Source: Gemmata palustris (GTDB lineage Bacteria; Planctomycetota; Planctomycetia; Gemmatales; Gemmataceae). From it: a DNA stretch of 64,000 nt. Position 1 is the first letter of the stretch. The number at the start of each line of letters is the position of its first letter. The notes beneath the pieces were generated by a model, which was not told where the DNA came from, did not search any database, and was given only the letters and a program-made list of their open reading frames with translations. The DNA is taken from contig NZ_JAGKQQ010000001.1 of assembly GCF_017939745.1 (NCBI RefSeq), forward strand, positions 6,463,299-6,527,298, written 5' to 3'. Of the stretch, positions 1-9,844 are shown in pieces. The translations under genes and the position numbers were made by a program.

Positions 1-736
1 CATCAAAGCGCGGGAGCTGCGTGCGCTGGCTGCGCCCGACGTGGTCGATCTGTGTGCTGCGGTTGTGCGAGGTGGCCCAAAAGAGGAAGTCCTGCTGCCC
101 GCCCGGGAAGCAATCGAACGGGATGCTGATCGCCATTGCGATGACGTTGGTCCCGAAGAACATCGGGAAGATGAACGGGTCGTCGCGCACCCCGGAGTAC
201 CACTGGATGTTGTCGGCCATCTTCGGCCGCTTCCACTCGGTACCTTCCTTGATGGAAACGTCCTTCTCCACGAATTTCGTGTTGTTATCGAGCCGGATGG
301 TGATGGTGAAATCGGGGTCGATATTCTCCGGCGCTTTGATGGTGCCGCCGTAGCGCGCGAGGTTCGGGTCGTCCTTTTGGAAACTAGCCTCGTTCGCCGA
401 GTGCAGGTCCGCGTGGATCTTGTACGTGAACTGGTCGAGCCCCTCGAAGGGAGGCGACGCGGTGAGCGAGCGCCGAACGCAGAACACGATGACCAGCCGG
501 TTCGCTTCTTTGCTGGTGACCGCGCGGGTTCGTTCCGGCTGATCCTTTCCCGCTGGCTCCTTCACGCGCCGAACCATGTCCGAAGCGGGGAACACAAATA
601 GGTCCGTGATTCCCCCCTCCTGGCGATCGAGAGTGATCGGGTCCGCGTGGTCGGAGGCGGCCACCGGGGTAGCGACCAGCGCGACGAGGAGCGCGGCGGC
701 GATCCAACCGAGGGGCCGATGGTGCAACGCAATCAT
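1..736 (-). CDS. DUF4331 family secreted protein, 3' part cut off by window edge
   Basis: The reading frame runs from an ATG at 736 to the edge of the window, so about 245 N-terminal residues are visible and the C-terminus is missing. The start is a typical signal peptide (MIALHHRPLGWIAAALLVAL, then VATPVAAS), and the mature protein begins SDHADPITLDR, the usual opening of DUF4331 proteins. Further family-like blocks are GVRDDPFIFPMFFGTNVIA and the segment ending in VGRSQRTQLPRFD. The function of DUF4331 is unknown; members are exported and often sit near redox genes. The ATG overlaps the stop of the patatin gene upstream in an ATGA, which points to translational coupling. The family call is from memory of the motif pattern, without a search. 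Confidence 0.72.
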   Translation of the reverse strand, partial: MIALHHRPLGWIAAALLVALVATPVAASDHADPITLDRQEGGITDLFVFPASDMVRRVKEPAGKDQPERTRAVTSKEANRLVIVFCVRRSLTASPPFEGLDQFTYKIHADLHSANEASFQKDDPNLARYGGTIKAPENIDPDFTITIRLDNNTKFVEKDVSIKEGTEWKRPKMADNIQWYSGVRDDPFIFPMFFGTNVIAMAISIPFDCFPGGQQDFLFWATSHNRSTQIDHVGRSQRTQLPRFD

Positions 737-3345
737 GCTGATTCCCTCGCGGGGACGAAGAGACTGGTGCCGATGTGGTCGCCCAGCGCGCGGTAGCTCT
801 CCCACTGCGGCTCGTCGAACACTTGGTCGAGGGTCGTTTCGTTCGGGAAGTCGGGGTGCGTGGCCTCGTAGTTGAGAACGTCCGGCGGTTCGTCCCCTGT
901 GACCGTGGCCTTGATGTACAGCAACCAGGTGTGCGTTCGGCGCGCCCACGGGTCGGTGCTCGCGCTGTCCGCCGGTTGCGGGTAGCGAACGAGGAACAGG
1001 GCCGCGTGCGCGCGTGACGGTTGGCCGGCCGGCACGAGGAGGTCGGCGAGGGTGCCGATGTGCGGCGCGACACCCGCGGGGAACGCAGCGGGCGTCGGGG
1101 CCACTTCGGTGATTTCCGCGCCCAAATCCACCCGCGCGAGGCGCACGAGCCGCGCGAGGTCCGAACCGTGGTGTTGCGGGTCTTCCCCGGCGTCGCACGC
1201 GATCACAAAGGGCACCCGCCGGCGCAGCAACTCGTAAGCGCCGGTGTTCTCGAAGTTCCCGCCGTCGGACAGGTTCCAGTACCGCTCCCACGGACCGGCG
1301 AACCGCCCCGTCAGTTCGGACAATAAGAGCGCTTGCGCCTGAAACAGCGTCGAGAACAGTGCCGTGAGTCGGCGCCCGATCCCGCGTGTTCCGGGAATGT
1401 TGGCGCGCCGGCTCGTGTTCAGGCCGGAGTTCCACCAGTACCCGAGCCGCAGGTTCGCGAGTGTCAGAAGGAGTGCGTGGGCCAGCCCGGTCCGGCGGCC
1501 CATCCCCGGCCCCAACGCCGCGCCCGAGATCGCCATCCACTCGCGCAGTGAAAGTCCCTCAACCCGAACCGGACCGTTGCCCTTTGCGAGAAACGGGTGC
1601 GGCCGAACTTCACCGGGTTCTGCGAGCGGGACGAGTTGCGGATCGGTCCCGTTCGGTAGCCAGAGTGCGTGCCAGTTTTGGGCGACGCTCACCCCCGCCG
1701 GCCCGACGGCCATATTTTCCGCCTGCCGGTCGCGCAGCCCGCGCTGCGAGGCCACGTCGATCGTTTCGTTCACCGCACAGTTGATGAGGTGGAGCGGTCC
1801 GCCGGCCGCGTGCGGCGCGTACTCGGTCAGGGGCACGTCGTCGCCCGGCACAACGTGCGTTACGTTGCGGCCCTCGGGGTGCGTCCGGCGCGCGGGGTTG
1901 ACCGCACCGAGAAACGCTCGGGCCAGACGGCTGGCGTAAATATTGAGCGGCCCAGACCGGTTGATGAACTCCACGCACGCACGCAAACCGAGAAGCAGGC
2001 TCACGATCAGCGTGACGCCGGTGAAGGCGAGCCCGCGGTTGTACGTGTATCCGAGTTCGTATGCGGTCTGACTAATGAACGCCAACACCACGAGCGGAGG
2101 GACGACACCAATGAGAACGATCAGGGCCGCGACCAGGAACGGGCGCGAAAACGTCAGCACCGAGGAGCCCTTCGGTGACTCACCCACCAAGAACCGAATC
2201 GCGACCCGGAGGCCGGTCGCCAGCCCGAATATGCTCGCGCCTGCTGAAACCAGCCACCCGACGATGTTCGGAACGGTCAACCCGCCCTGAAGCATGCGCC
2301 ACGCCAGCCAGCGCCCCAATCCGTCGATCACCGCGAATGCAATCAAGCCGACCGATACCGTGAGCCAGAACGCGAGCCACTGGGTCAGGTGGTTGCGAGC
2401 CAGTGCGAGGCGCGACGGGTTAAATTGGTCGAAGTGCCCCTCGTCCCGGCGCACGATGGCCCAAACGATGAGCGCCCAGATCACCGCGCTCGCGAGCACC
2501 ACCAACCCGAGCGGGTTTTGTGTCGCCAGCAGGATCGCGCCGGCCAGGATCGCGGCGCTCGCCAGCACGGGGGCGATGAACGTTTCCGGTAGATCCTGTG
2601 AGACGAGCCAGTACGCGAGCATCAGTGGGAGAACGCCCAGCCACAGTACCAGTTCCGCGATGACCGCCCACGGCCCGGCGTGGACCATGAGCGCGCCGGT
2701 TATGGGGGTCAGGGCGTCGAGCACGTCGTTCAGCACGCCGGCCAACGGACCGCGGTCGTAGGAGCCCAGCAGAGAGCTGTACTCGATCGCGTTCAACAGC
2801 CCGAACACGGAGACCAGGAAGAACGCGAGGACGAAGTACACGGAAATCAGGTTGCGCCAGAACCCGGCGATGTTGGTGGCCATTTCGCCGTGGCCGCTCG
2901 GGGACAGGTAGTTCGCGTGCCTCCGGAGCCAACTGATCGACGCGGACCGCGAATCGACCAGATCCCGTGCGACGCGGTCCTGCCCCGCGCCGTCGGCCGT
3001 ATCGGGTACGGCCCCGGTCAGGCCGTCCGGCTTGCCGCACTGGTCGAAGAACCGCCCGAGGAACGCACCGGTGTAGCCGCCGCCCGACACGGTGGAGAGG
3101 AAGTCCACCTTGGGGAGCCACTTGGAACGTGCGAGCGCCTGTACCAGCCCCAAACAAAATGAAGCGCTTCGTATTCCGCCCCCGGAGAGCGCCAGCCCGA
3201 GTGCGTCGTGGGGCAGCGCGCTCGCGGCCTTCCCGTGCTCGGTCGGTGAGCGGTTCGCGGACGAACCGGCGGCCGGAACGCCCGACGGGGGTTCCGGGGG
3301 GCCGAGTTCCAACAGCCACGGTTTCGCGTTCTGGTCGGCGCTCAT
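733..3345 (-). CDS. Membrane-spanning patatin-like phospholipase
   Basis: 870 residues. The patatin signature is present: a glycine-rich oxyanion loop LALSGGGIRSASF (about residues 51-63), a nucleophile elbow STVSGGGY with the probable catalytic serine near residue 87, and a DGG motif (NLSDGGNFENTGAY) near residue 700 that would supply the catalytic aspartate. Between serine and aspartate lies a stretch with about seven or eight hydrophobic segments (roughly residues 155-480), so the hydrolase domain is split by a membrane domain. Patatins cleave acyl esters of lipids; the actual substrate is unknown. The start codon abuts the stop of the GMC oxidoreductase gene, and its own stop overlaps the DUF4331 start, so the three genes are very likely one transcript. 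Elbow residue -2 is threonine rather than glycine, as in several bacterial patatin-like families. Confidence 0.85.
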   Translation of the reverse strand: MSADQNAKPWLLELGPPEPPSGVPAAGSSANRSPTEHGKAASALPHDALGLALSGGGIRSASFCLGLVQALARSKWLPKVDFLSTVSGGGYTGAFLGRFFDQCGKPDGLTGAVPDTADGAGQDRVARDLVDSRSASISWLRRHANYLSPSGHGEMATNIAGFWRNLISVYFVLAFFLVSVFGLLNAIEYSSLLGSYDRGPLAGVLNDVLDALTPITGALMVHAGPWAVIAELVLWLGVLPLMLAYWLVSQDLPETFIAPVLASAAILAGAILLATQNPLGLVVLASAVIWALIVWAIVRRDEGHFDQFNPSRLALARNHLTQWLAFWLTVSVGLIAFAVIDGLGRWLAWRMLQGGLTVPNIVGWLVSAGASIFGLATGLRVAIRFLVGESPKGSSVLTFSRPFLVAALIVLIGVVPPLVVLAFISQTAYELGYTYNRGLAFTGVTLIVSLLLGLRACVEFINRSGPLNIYASRLARAFLGAVNPARRTHPEGRNVTHVVPGDDVPLTEYAPHAAGGPLHLINCAVNETIDVASQRGLRDRQAENMAVGPAGVSVAQNWHALWLPNGTDPQLVPLAEPGEVRPHPFLAKGNGPVRVEGLSLREWMAISGAALGPGMGRRTGLAHALLLTLANLRLGYWWNSGLNTSRRANIPGTRGIGRRLTALFSTLFQAQALLLSELTGRFAGPWERYWNLSDGGNFENTGAYELLRRRVPFVIACDAGEDPQHHGSDLARLVRLARVDLGAEITEVAPTPAAFPAGVAPHIGTLADLLVPAGQPSRAHAALFLVRYPQPADSASTDPWARRTHTWLLYIKATVTGDEPPDVLNYEATHPDFPNETTLDQVFDEPQWESYRALGDHIGTSLFVPARESA

Positions 3346-5652
3346 TTAGGGGGCCTCCGCCGGTTGTTTCTTCGCCCCGGCCGGCGCTCGATACGCGGCC
3401 TCGCGCCGCTGCCAGACCAGTGCGGCCTCGGCCGCTTCCAGTTCCTTCGGGTACACGCGCCGCTCCTCGTACTCGGGGCGCGACCGCATCACCGGCTCGT
3501 CGGCCAGTGCCGCCCGGCACTCGGGGGGCAAGTTGGTCAACGGGTGATCTTCAGTGAGCACGTCGGCGGCTTTCTCGGCCACCATGTACACGTTGGTGAC
3601 GATGAAGATGCCCGGAATGCGCGGGAACACGCACGCATCCACCACCCGCAGCCCCTGAACCCCGCGCACGCGGAACCGGCTGTCGAGTACGGCGTCGTCG
3701 TCCGCGTCGCTGCCGATGCGACATGTGCCGCAAGCGTGGTGCCCCCAGGCGATGCTCCGCACCCACTTACTCCGGTCCCCGGAGAACGGCGGGTCGCTGA
3801 GGCCGGGGCAGCCGTAGCTCTCGATGATCCCCTTCCGCTTACCGCTTTCGAGGAACTCCTCAATGAACGTGATGCCGTCGGCCAGTGCGAGTGCGTCCTT
3901 GTCGCTCGTACCGAGCGGAAACGAGCGGAAGTTGATGTCGGGCCTGCGGAACGGGCTGGTCGAACGGAGCCGCACCTCGCCGCCGTGGTGCCGCGTGCGC
4001 GATTTAAGGATCAGCCACGTGACGGTTCTCTTTGGCGTCGCCGCGGCCTTCGCGTCTTGCGCGGCTTGTTCTTCGGGGGGGAGCGTCTTGGCGGCTTCGG
4101 CCGGCGTAAGTTGCCGCACGAACGCGGCGGGCTTCGAGTAACCGACGTGATAGCCGGGGAAGTACCCGGCCAGCGCGAAGATGAATAAGTCCGGGACCGA
4201 GTCTTCCTGATTCGATCGCTTCAGGATGCCGATCAGCCCGCCGTTGGTCGAATAAACCCCGCGTTCCGCGGCCGAGTGCCGGGGTTGTTCGCGCCAGCGC
4301 TTCAGGTGCGGATCGTCCTCCCCGACCTTGCCGTGGGAGGTCGTCCCCAGTCCGGCGAGGCTCTCGAACTCTCCACGAACGGTCGCGACTACCGGCACCT
4401 CGTACCGGTCCTGAAGGTTCTGCCCCACCCCGGGCACATTCACGCGGGTTTCGATGCCCTGCTCGGTAAGGTGCTTCTGGCAACCGATCCCGGAGAGCAT
4501 CAGGAGCTGCGGCGTGTTGAACGCCCCGCCGCACAGGAGCACTTCGCGCCGGCAGTACAGCCGGACCTGTTTCGCTTCCCATCCGGCAACGGTGCGCGCG
4601 GCCGGGTCCGCCTCGTAAACGTGTTCCTGCGGAACGCACCGGACGCCGATCGCCTGGAGAGTTGTTTGGACCCCACCCACAGTTGCCGCGGGGACATCCG
4701 TTTTGAACTCGATGCCGGTGACGCACACGCCCGTCAGTAGTTGAATGCGCGGGCCGTGGTGCTGGTCCGCGAGTATCGCGAAGAGTCGCGCACGCGGATC
4801 GGACCGCGTGCCGTCCGGCGAGATCGCGCACGGGATGCGGAGGAGCCCTTCCCCGCCCGTGCGCATTCGCCGCCAGTGGTTCGGGTCGAGGTTCGGGAAC
4901 GATTTGTCCGTGAGCCACGCCCACCGCAGGAGGTTGCGCAGGGTTTCAACGCCCGCCCGGAGCGCGCCGAACGCGGCCCCCGCGACCACTTTCAGGAGCC
5001 GCCAGTCGCGGAACAGCAACCCCAGGTCGGCCACGGTGGTGTTCAGCCACCCGCGTTTGCCGTGCCGGTCGTCTTCCCAGCCGGTCGGCACGCGGAGGTA
5101 TTTCTTGAGGAAGCGCCGGATGCGCGACGGCTTGTTGTAGTGGCAGTGCTCGACGCGCTCGAAGTACGACCGCATGCGCTCGCCGCGCCAGCTCTCGTCA
5201 CCGGTCGCTTCGGTGATCTGGTCCCAGTCCTCCGACGGTCCCGAAACCGTAATCATCGCGTTGTGAACCGTGCAACCGCCCACGCCCTGCGCGCGGGGGT
5301 AGAAGATGCCGTGTTCGTCCTCCGGGTGAATCGCTGTCGAATTCTGCGGCGGTACGTACTGCTTCGGGTCGTGGCTGCCGGTCGGGTCGGTGTCGAAGTG
5401 CTTCACGAAGAACCGCAGCGCGTGCCGCGGGTCTTCGGTGACTTCGGGGTGCAGGAGCGGTACCTCGGTGTTCTCGACGACCGCGTCCGTGGGTTTGGGG
5501 GGCTGTTTCGGTCCCATTTCGGTGACGAGGACCGTGTACCCGCGCTCGGCGAGGCGCGCTGCGAGCGGCGCACCGCCAGCCCCCGCGCCGACGATGATGA
5601 AGTCGATCGGGGTGCGTGCGGGGTCGGTCCACTCGGGTCGGATATCGGCCAT
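3346..5652 (-). CDS. GMC family FAD-dependent oxidoreductase
   Basis: 768 residues. The N-terminus carries a Rossmann FAD-binding motif, DFIIVGAGAGGAPLAARLAE, at about residues 17-36. The C-terminal GMC signature is also clear: WGHHACGTCRIGSDA with the likely catalytic histidine, then a block ending TNVYMVAEKAADVL, which contains the second active-site residue (Asn). GMC enzymes oxidise alcohols (for example cholesterol, choline or glucose) and pass electrons to oxygen or an acceptor. No signal peptide is visible. It is longer than typical members (about 500-600), with extra sequence around the middle and a charged C-terminal tail. The gene lies directly downstream of a di-heme cytochrome gene, which could be its electron acceptor, and abuts the patatin gene. 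The substrate cannot be read from the sequence. Confidence 0.9.
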   Translation of the reverse strand: MADIRPEWTDPARTPIDFIIVGAGAGGAPLAARLAERGYTVLVTEMGPKQPPKPTDAVVENTEVPLLHPEVTEDPRHALRFFVKHFDTDPTGSHDPKQYVPPQNSTAIHPEDEHGIFYPRAQGVGGCTVHNAMITVSGPSEDWDQITEATGDESWRGERMRSYFERVEHCHYNKPSRIRRFLKKYLRVPTGWEDDRHGKRGWLNTTVADLGLLFRDWRLLKVVAGAAFGALRAGVETLRNLLRWAWLTDKSFPNLDPNHWRRMRTGGEGLLRIPCAISPDGTRSDPRARLFAILADQHHGPRIQLLTGVCVTGIEFKTDVPAATVGGVQTTLQAIGVRCVPQEHVYEADPAARTVAGWEAKQVRLYCRREVLLCGGAFNTPQLLMLSGIGCQKHLTEQGIETRVNVPGVGQNLQDRYEVPVVATVRGEFESLAGLGTTSHGKVGEDDPHLKRWREQPRHSAAERGVYSTNGGLIGILKRSNQEDSVPDLFIFALAGYFPGYHVGYSKPAAFVRQLTPAEAAKTLPPEEQAAQDAKAAATPKRTVTWLILKSRTRHHGGEVRLRSTSPFRRPDINFRSFPLGTSDKDALALADGITFIEEFLESGKRKGIIESYGCPGLSDPPFSGDRSKWVRSIAWGHHACGTCRIGSDADDDAVLDSRFRVRGVQGLRVVDACVFPRIPGIFIVTNVYMVAEKAADVLTEDHPLTNLPPECRAALADEPVMRSRPEYEERRVYPKELEAAEAALVWQRREAAYRAPAGAKKQPAEAP

Positions 5653-5719
5653 GTGTCGTCTTTCTCGGTTGAAGCCTGTCGCGGACCGGACCCCGTGAAA
5701 CGATCTCGTTTTGATGGCT

Positions 5720-5794
5720 TTCTGTAGCCGGCCTCTGCGAGGCCGGGACTTCCACGGTTGGTGGCTCCCGGCCTCGCAGAGGCCGGCTACAGAA
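5720..5794. repeat. Long inverted repeat, family A (TTCTGTAGCCGGCCTCTGCG arms)
   Basis: Two perfect 29-base arms (5720-5748 and 5766-5794) separated by 17 bases. Each arm also contains a smaller palindrome, GGCCTCTGCGAGGCC. A closely related copy lies at 34138-34212, and the bases just after each copy are also alike (ATCGGCACGATTCG versus ATCAGCACGATTCG), so the element extends past the hairpin. It sits between the cytochrome gene and the GMC gene on the minus strand and could act as a partial transcription barrier or RNA stabiliser; that role is inference. Confidence 0.85.
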
Positions 5795-5827
5795 GATAAA
5801 TAATCGGCACGATTCGGCGTGAAACGA

Positions 5828-8800
5828 TCAGAACGTCTTGAGCAGCGCGATCAGTTCGGCCTTCTCTTCGGCCGTCAGGTGGCGGATGAACTCGTAGTCG
5901 TGTCCGCGATCGGTGATGTAGTCGGGGCACTTACTCGCACGCAGCAGCGCCGGGCCGACCGTTTGCTCGAATTCGATCCGCCGGGCCTCGCGCTCCGCTT
6001 GTCCCATCTCCCGGTTGCCCGCCGGTGCGCCGGGCTTCACGTTCCGGTGCTTCAAGAAGAAGTCCGTGAGCGCGGTGAGGGCTTGGATCTTTTCTTCGCG
6101 CGTCGCGTTCGGGTTCGTGTTGGCGATGATGTTGATCGGCACCCCTTCCGGGATCGGCCCGAGGCGGACCCCTTCCCCGCGCCCCGAAAGGAACCGGCCG
6201 AAACTGAGCGCGGAGACGAGTGCCAGCACGAGGCACACGGCACCCACGAACTGTCCGGTTCGGCGGCGCGGGCTCCCGGCCGGGATGCGGTGAATGGTGA
6301 ACAGGAGAGCGACCGACCCGAACAGCACGAACGGGAGCACAACAACCAAGACGCGCAGGCCCCAAATCGATTCCTGAGTCGCCGCGTCGAGGAGCATGAC
6401 GAACGGCCAGAACCGGTGGAGCACGAACACGGTGCCGCCGATGGCCAGGACGATCCCGACGAATCCGATGATCCACCAGATGGGCGCGAGAATCCACCAC
6501 AGCCACGCGAAGTACCGTTCGCGGATCGTGATTAGGCGTTCGCTCAACAGGAGCAAGATCCCGAGTAGTAAGAAGGCGAGCGCGGGCACCCAGGGGAGAA
6601 CGCTCATCCAGAACGGCGACAGCCCGAGCACTCCGCCAACGAGAACGGGAACGTGCGGCCCTTCAAACTGCAGCCAGCTCTCGTCCGTCGTTCGCCAGAT
6701 CCACCCGTTGTCAGTTGCACGCTGCGCCGCGGACTTGGCGGTGTCTGTTACTTGATCCCCGGATTTCCCCGAGTACCACCCGTCGTCGATCGTCCGCTCG
6801 TTCCCCTCGCCGCTCCAGTAGACTTGCTTACTGGGCACCCGGCTCAGTTCGGGCGACAGGTGCCGGGCGATGGCGTCGTTGAACGCTTTCAGGCGCCCCT
6901 CGGCGGAGGGGTCGTTGTTGAACATCCCCCGCGAATTGTTGTGCAAGAACGGTGCGGTGGCCCAAATACTGATGAGTGTGGGCACGCGGTAGTAGCCCGG
7001 CCCCCCACCGGGGGGCGTGTACGTCTTCTCTGCGCCGGAGAACGGGTCGTGGTAACGGATCGCCCCGACGGGTGCGAGTTCCTTGTACGTTTCGGATGCG
7101 AAGTCTTCCCACACGTTCCCGTGGAGGGCGTTGGTCGCGACCGCGCGCCCGGAGTTCGTGTGTGGGAGCGTGATCGAGACGCGCTCGTCAATGGACAGGA
7201 AATTGTGGACCGTCGTGGCCTGCTCCTTCCCCGCGCCGTCCTTGACCACTTGCCCGTTCTTGTCCCGGACCTTCGCCGTGTACTCCCAGAACTCGGGGTA
7301 ATGCACGGCGGCGTCGGCCCATTGCTTGTACGCCGGAGGAAGTTCGCCGTCGCCCCGCGTCAGTCGAGCGCGATCGGCCTCGGTGAGACGGAGGGTTTGG
7401 CGCGGGGCGAGCGCCTTGGCCAGTAATTGCTCCCGTTCCGCGGGCGGGCGCATTTCCCAATCCGGAGGTAATTCACCCAACGCCGGGAGCCGCTCCCGGC
7501 CCGGGCCGGCAACCAGTTTCTGTTCCAGGTAGATCAGGTCGCCCGGCTGAACGCTGGAGTGGCACGCGATGCACCCCTTGGCGAACACCTGGCGCCCCTT
7601 CGTGTAATCGCCCGCACCGCCGACAATCGGGAGGGGCTTGGCCGGTTCTTCCTTCTTGGGCGGGTCTTTCTTGGCGTCATCCTTCTTCGGTTCGGGTTCG
7701 GTTTTGGCCGCGGTGTACCACGGGAGCCCCGTTCCGCGCAGGTTCTCTTTCAGCAGTTTGTCGAGCGCCTGGGCCTCGTTCGGCGCGGTGGGTCGGACGA
7801 CATCCTTCAGGCGCATCGGGTCGGTCGAGGCCGTGAAGAACGCGGCCATCGGGTCGATGCGGAGCAGGGTCGCGTGCCAGTAGAGCGAGTTCTCGGCGAT
7901 GTCGTGGAGCTTGAACGGCTCCTGCTTGCGGAACCCGATGAGCGGGTTCTGCGTGCGAATCCACTGCTGGTGGTGCGTGCCGATGTTCAGATACACGCGC
8001 GACAGGGCGATGTGGACGCCGACGCTGTCGGAGCCGTCGAGGAGCACGCGGGGGACGTTGCGGGGGCTCTCGAACTTCGGATCGACGTAGGTGCGGAGGT
8101 ACGTGAGGGTGTCCGCGCTGATCGTTTCTTTCGGGATGTGTTGGGCGCGGTTGAGGCGCCCCGGGAGCCCGAAGAACGAGTTGATGGTGTTCGGGTTGTT
8201 ATTGTTGTCCGACGGGTAGCCCGACGTATCGACCGCGCCCGGGAGCTGCGAATCGAACACGTGGTACAGGTAGTTGTCCGGCTTGAGGGTGTTCCCGAAC
8301 ACCGCGCGGATGCGCATGAACTGGTTGCCGATGTTGTTGGACAGGTTCGCCCACTCCGGGGCGTTCGCGTCCGCGGGCGGGTTGAGCGGGTGCGGCGCAA
8401 TGTGGCAGAACCCGCAGCTCATCCCCACGCGGTACGGGCGGATCGTGTCGGGCTGTTTGGCGTACTTGCGCCCCTCGTCACTGTCCTCGTAGTAGAGCTT
8501 CGGGTTCCACCGTGCCGCGGCGTCCTTGGTGAAGTCGGGGTTCGGGAACAATCGCAGCCCGACCACGCCCGAGGGGTAACCGTAAACCGGGTAGCGGTGT
8601 TCGGGCTCAGACTTGTTGTACCCGCCGTCGGAATAGGACTTCTCGGGATCGAAGCTGCTCGACGGGTGCCAGCCGTCGCGGTCCTTGCGGTACTCGACGT
8701 GAATTTTACCCCCGGGCGCGGGGCTGTCCGTGGTTCCGGGGCGCGCGAAGCGGACCCCGTATGTTTTCGCGGTTTCTTCGTCACTGGGCGCGCGCGTGGC

Positions 8801-9247
8801 GGGCTCGTTCATGAGCCCCGTGCGGTTGAAGCGGACGTTCCGGTTCGTGTAGTCCACGAGCTTGAGTAGATCGATCGTGCCGTAACCGTACTGGGCGAGC
8901 CAGTTCCACCACGCCTCGTTCCCGGCGGTCCAGATCACCCACGCATTCCGCCCCTTGATGGCCTCTGGCGAGAGCGCAAGTTTTTTCGCGCCCACGACAT
9001 CCGTTGTCCCCATCGCGTCCATGTCCTCGAAGTAGTTCAGGGACGCGGGGCGATAGTATTCGTAAGCGGCCTTCTCCCAGGTTTTCGCGTCGGTCCCCTT
9101 ACCGAGCGAGCCGTACTCGCCGCCGTACTTCCGCACGCGCGCCAGGGCCTCGTCGGGGGGGATGTTGCTCCCGCTGTCCCCCGCGCACCCGAGGAACAGG
9201 GCTGCAGACAGTGCCACTAACAACCCCAGGGTGGTCGTCTTGCGCAT
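5828..9247 (-). CDS. Di-heme c-type cytochrome lipoprotein with C-terminal membrane domain
   Basis: 1139 residues from the ATG at 9247, chosen because it begins a lipoprotein signal (MRKTTTLGLLVALSAALFLG followed by C). An upstream extension of 84 codons lacks any signal. Two c-type heme sites are visible: CGFCH near residue 278 and CIACH near residue 559, the second preceded by a lysine/proline-rich linker. After about residue 900 come four hydrophobic segments, then a C-terminal cytochrome-like tail (RGHDYEFIRHLTAEEKAELI). The layout suggests an envelope-anchored electron carrier or peroxidase-like enzyme facing the periplasm. Its position upstream of the GMC oxidoreductase suggests it takes electrons from that enzyme, but hairpin element 5720-5794 lies between the two genes. 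Confidence 0.82.
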   Translation of the reverse strand: MRKTTTLGLLVALSAALFLGCAGDSGSNIPPDEALARVRKYGGEYGSLGKGTDAKTWEKAAYEYYRPASLNYFEDMDAMGTTDVVGAKKLALSPEAIKGRNAWVIWTAGNEAWWNWLAQYGYGTIDLLKLVDYTNRNVRFNRTGLMNEPATRAPSDEETAKTYGVRFARPGTTDSPAPGGKIHVEYRKDRDGWHPSSSFDPEKSYSDGGYNKSEPEHRYPVYGYPSGVVGLRLFPNPDFTKDAAARWNPKLYYEDSDEGRKYAKQPDTIRPYRVGMSCGFCHIAPHPLNPPADANAPEWANLSNNIGNQFMRIRAVFGNTLKPDNYLYHVFDSQLPGAVDTSGYPSDNNNNPNTINSFFGLPGRLNRAQHIPKETISADTLTYLRTYVDPKFESPRNVPRVLLDGSDSVGVHIALSRVYLNIGTHHQQWIRTQNPLIGFRKQEPFKLHDIAENSLYWHATLLRIDPMAAFFTASTDPMRLKDVVRPTAPNEAQALDKLLKENLRGTGLPWYTAAKTEPEPKKDDAKKDPPKKEEPAKPLPIVGGAGDYTKGRQVFAKGCIACHSSVQPGDLIYLEQKLVAGPGRERLPALGELPPDWEMRPPAEREQLLAKALAPRQTLRLTEADRARLTRGDGELPPAYKQWADAAVHYPEFWEYTAKVRDKNGQVVKDGAGKEQATTVHNFLSIDERVSITLPHTNSGRAVATNALHGNVWEDFASETYKELAPVGAIRYHDPFSGAEKTYTPPGGGPGYYRVPTLISIWATAPFLHNNSRGMFNNDPSAEGRLKAFNDAIARHLSPELSRVPSKQVYWSGEGNERTIDDGWYSGKSGDQVTDTAKSAAQRATDNGWIWRTTDESWLQFEGPHVPVLVGGVLGLSPFWMSVLPWVPALAFLLLGILLLLSERLITIRERYFAWLWWILAPIWWIIGFVGIVLAIGGTVFVLHRFWPFVMLLDAATQESIWGLRVLVVVLPFVLFGSVALLFTIHRIPAGSPRRRTGQFVGAVCLVLALVSALSFGRFLSGRGEGVRLGPIPEGVPINIIANTNPNATREEKIQALTALTDFFLKHRNVKPGAPAGNREMGQAEREARRIEFEQTVGPALLRASKCPDYITDRGHDYEFIRHLTAEEKAELIALLKTF

Positions 9248-9844
9248 GAAATTCGACTCGTCGGTTGAGTGGTTCTGTTGGGCGTTTCGATTCGCGCGGT
9301 CACGCCTTCGGGGACAGAAGCTTCTCGGGTGGGCCGGCGGGCGCCCACTGGTACAAGCGATATCCGCGCTCGTTTGGACCAAGAAAAGTTGACAGTTCTT
9401 GAAGAACGCGCCGGGCGACACCCGCTCGGTGACCGACTCGAACCCATCGTATGTTGATGTGGTCGCGCATGTTAGCCTTGCGCCGCGTCGTTCTGTCAAC
9501 GTCCTGACCTGATCGGCTTAATGGCTACTCTTTCTAACGAGAGCGGTGCTCGGCTCCGGACACCAAAGTTCGGTACCCGTTCAGAAGTGGCCTTAAGTTG
9601 TGCTTTGATAAACTCGTTGCGACGGGCCGCTCATTTCGGCTTCGCCCCTTGAGGGCATGTTCCAGACCGGTTAACGTGCCCTCGACTGCGCTGCTGCGAG
9701 GCAATCGTGCGTCGCTCGCGCGAGGCCTCATATTTCGCGCGGGAAATGACCACTTTCGCAGAGGATTTGCAACGATAATTGAGTATGCGGCTCTTCCTTA
9801 TGAATTTCCCTTACGCGGCCCTGCGGACTGGTGGAGGGTGAGCG
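9248..9844. other. Divergent intergenic region, no gene seen
   Basis: 597 bases between the cytochrome gene (leftward) and the WD40 gene (rightward). Promoters for both genes should lie here. No convincing coding frame, RNA or repeat was found; the frames present are of low quality and overlap the real starts. Confidence 0.5.

Noticed and set aside
7559-8869. Rightward 436-residue open frame inside the cytochrome gene
   Set aside because: A GC-rich shadow frame; Arg/Val-rich without domains, while the opposite strand carries clear heme motifs and a signal peptide.
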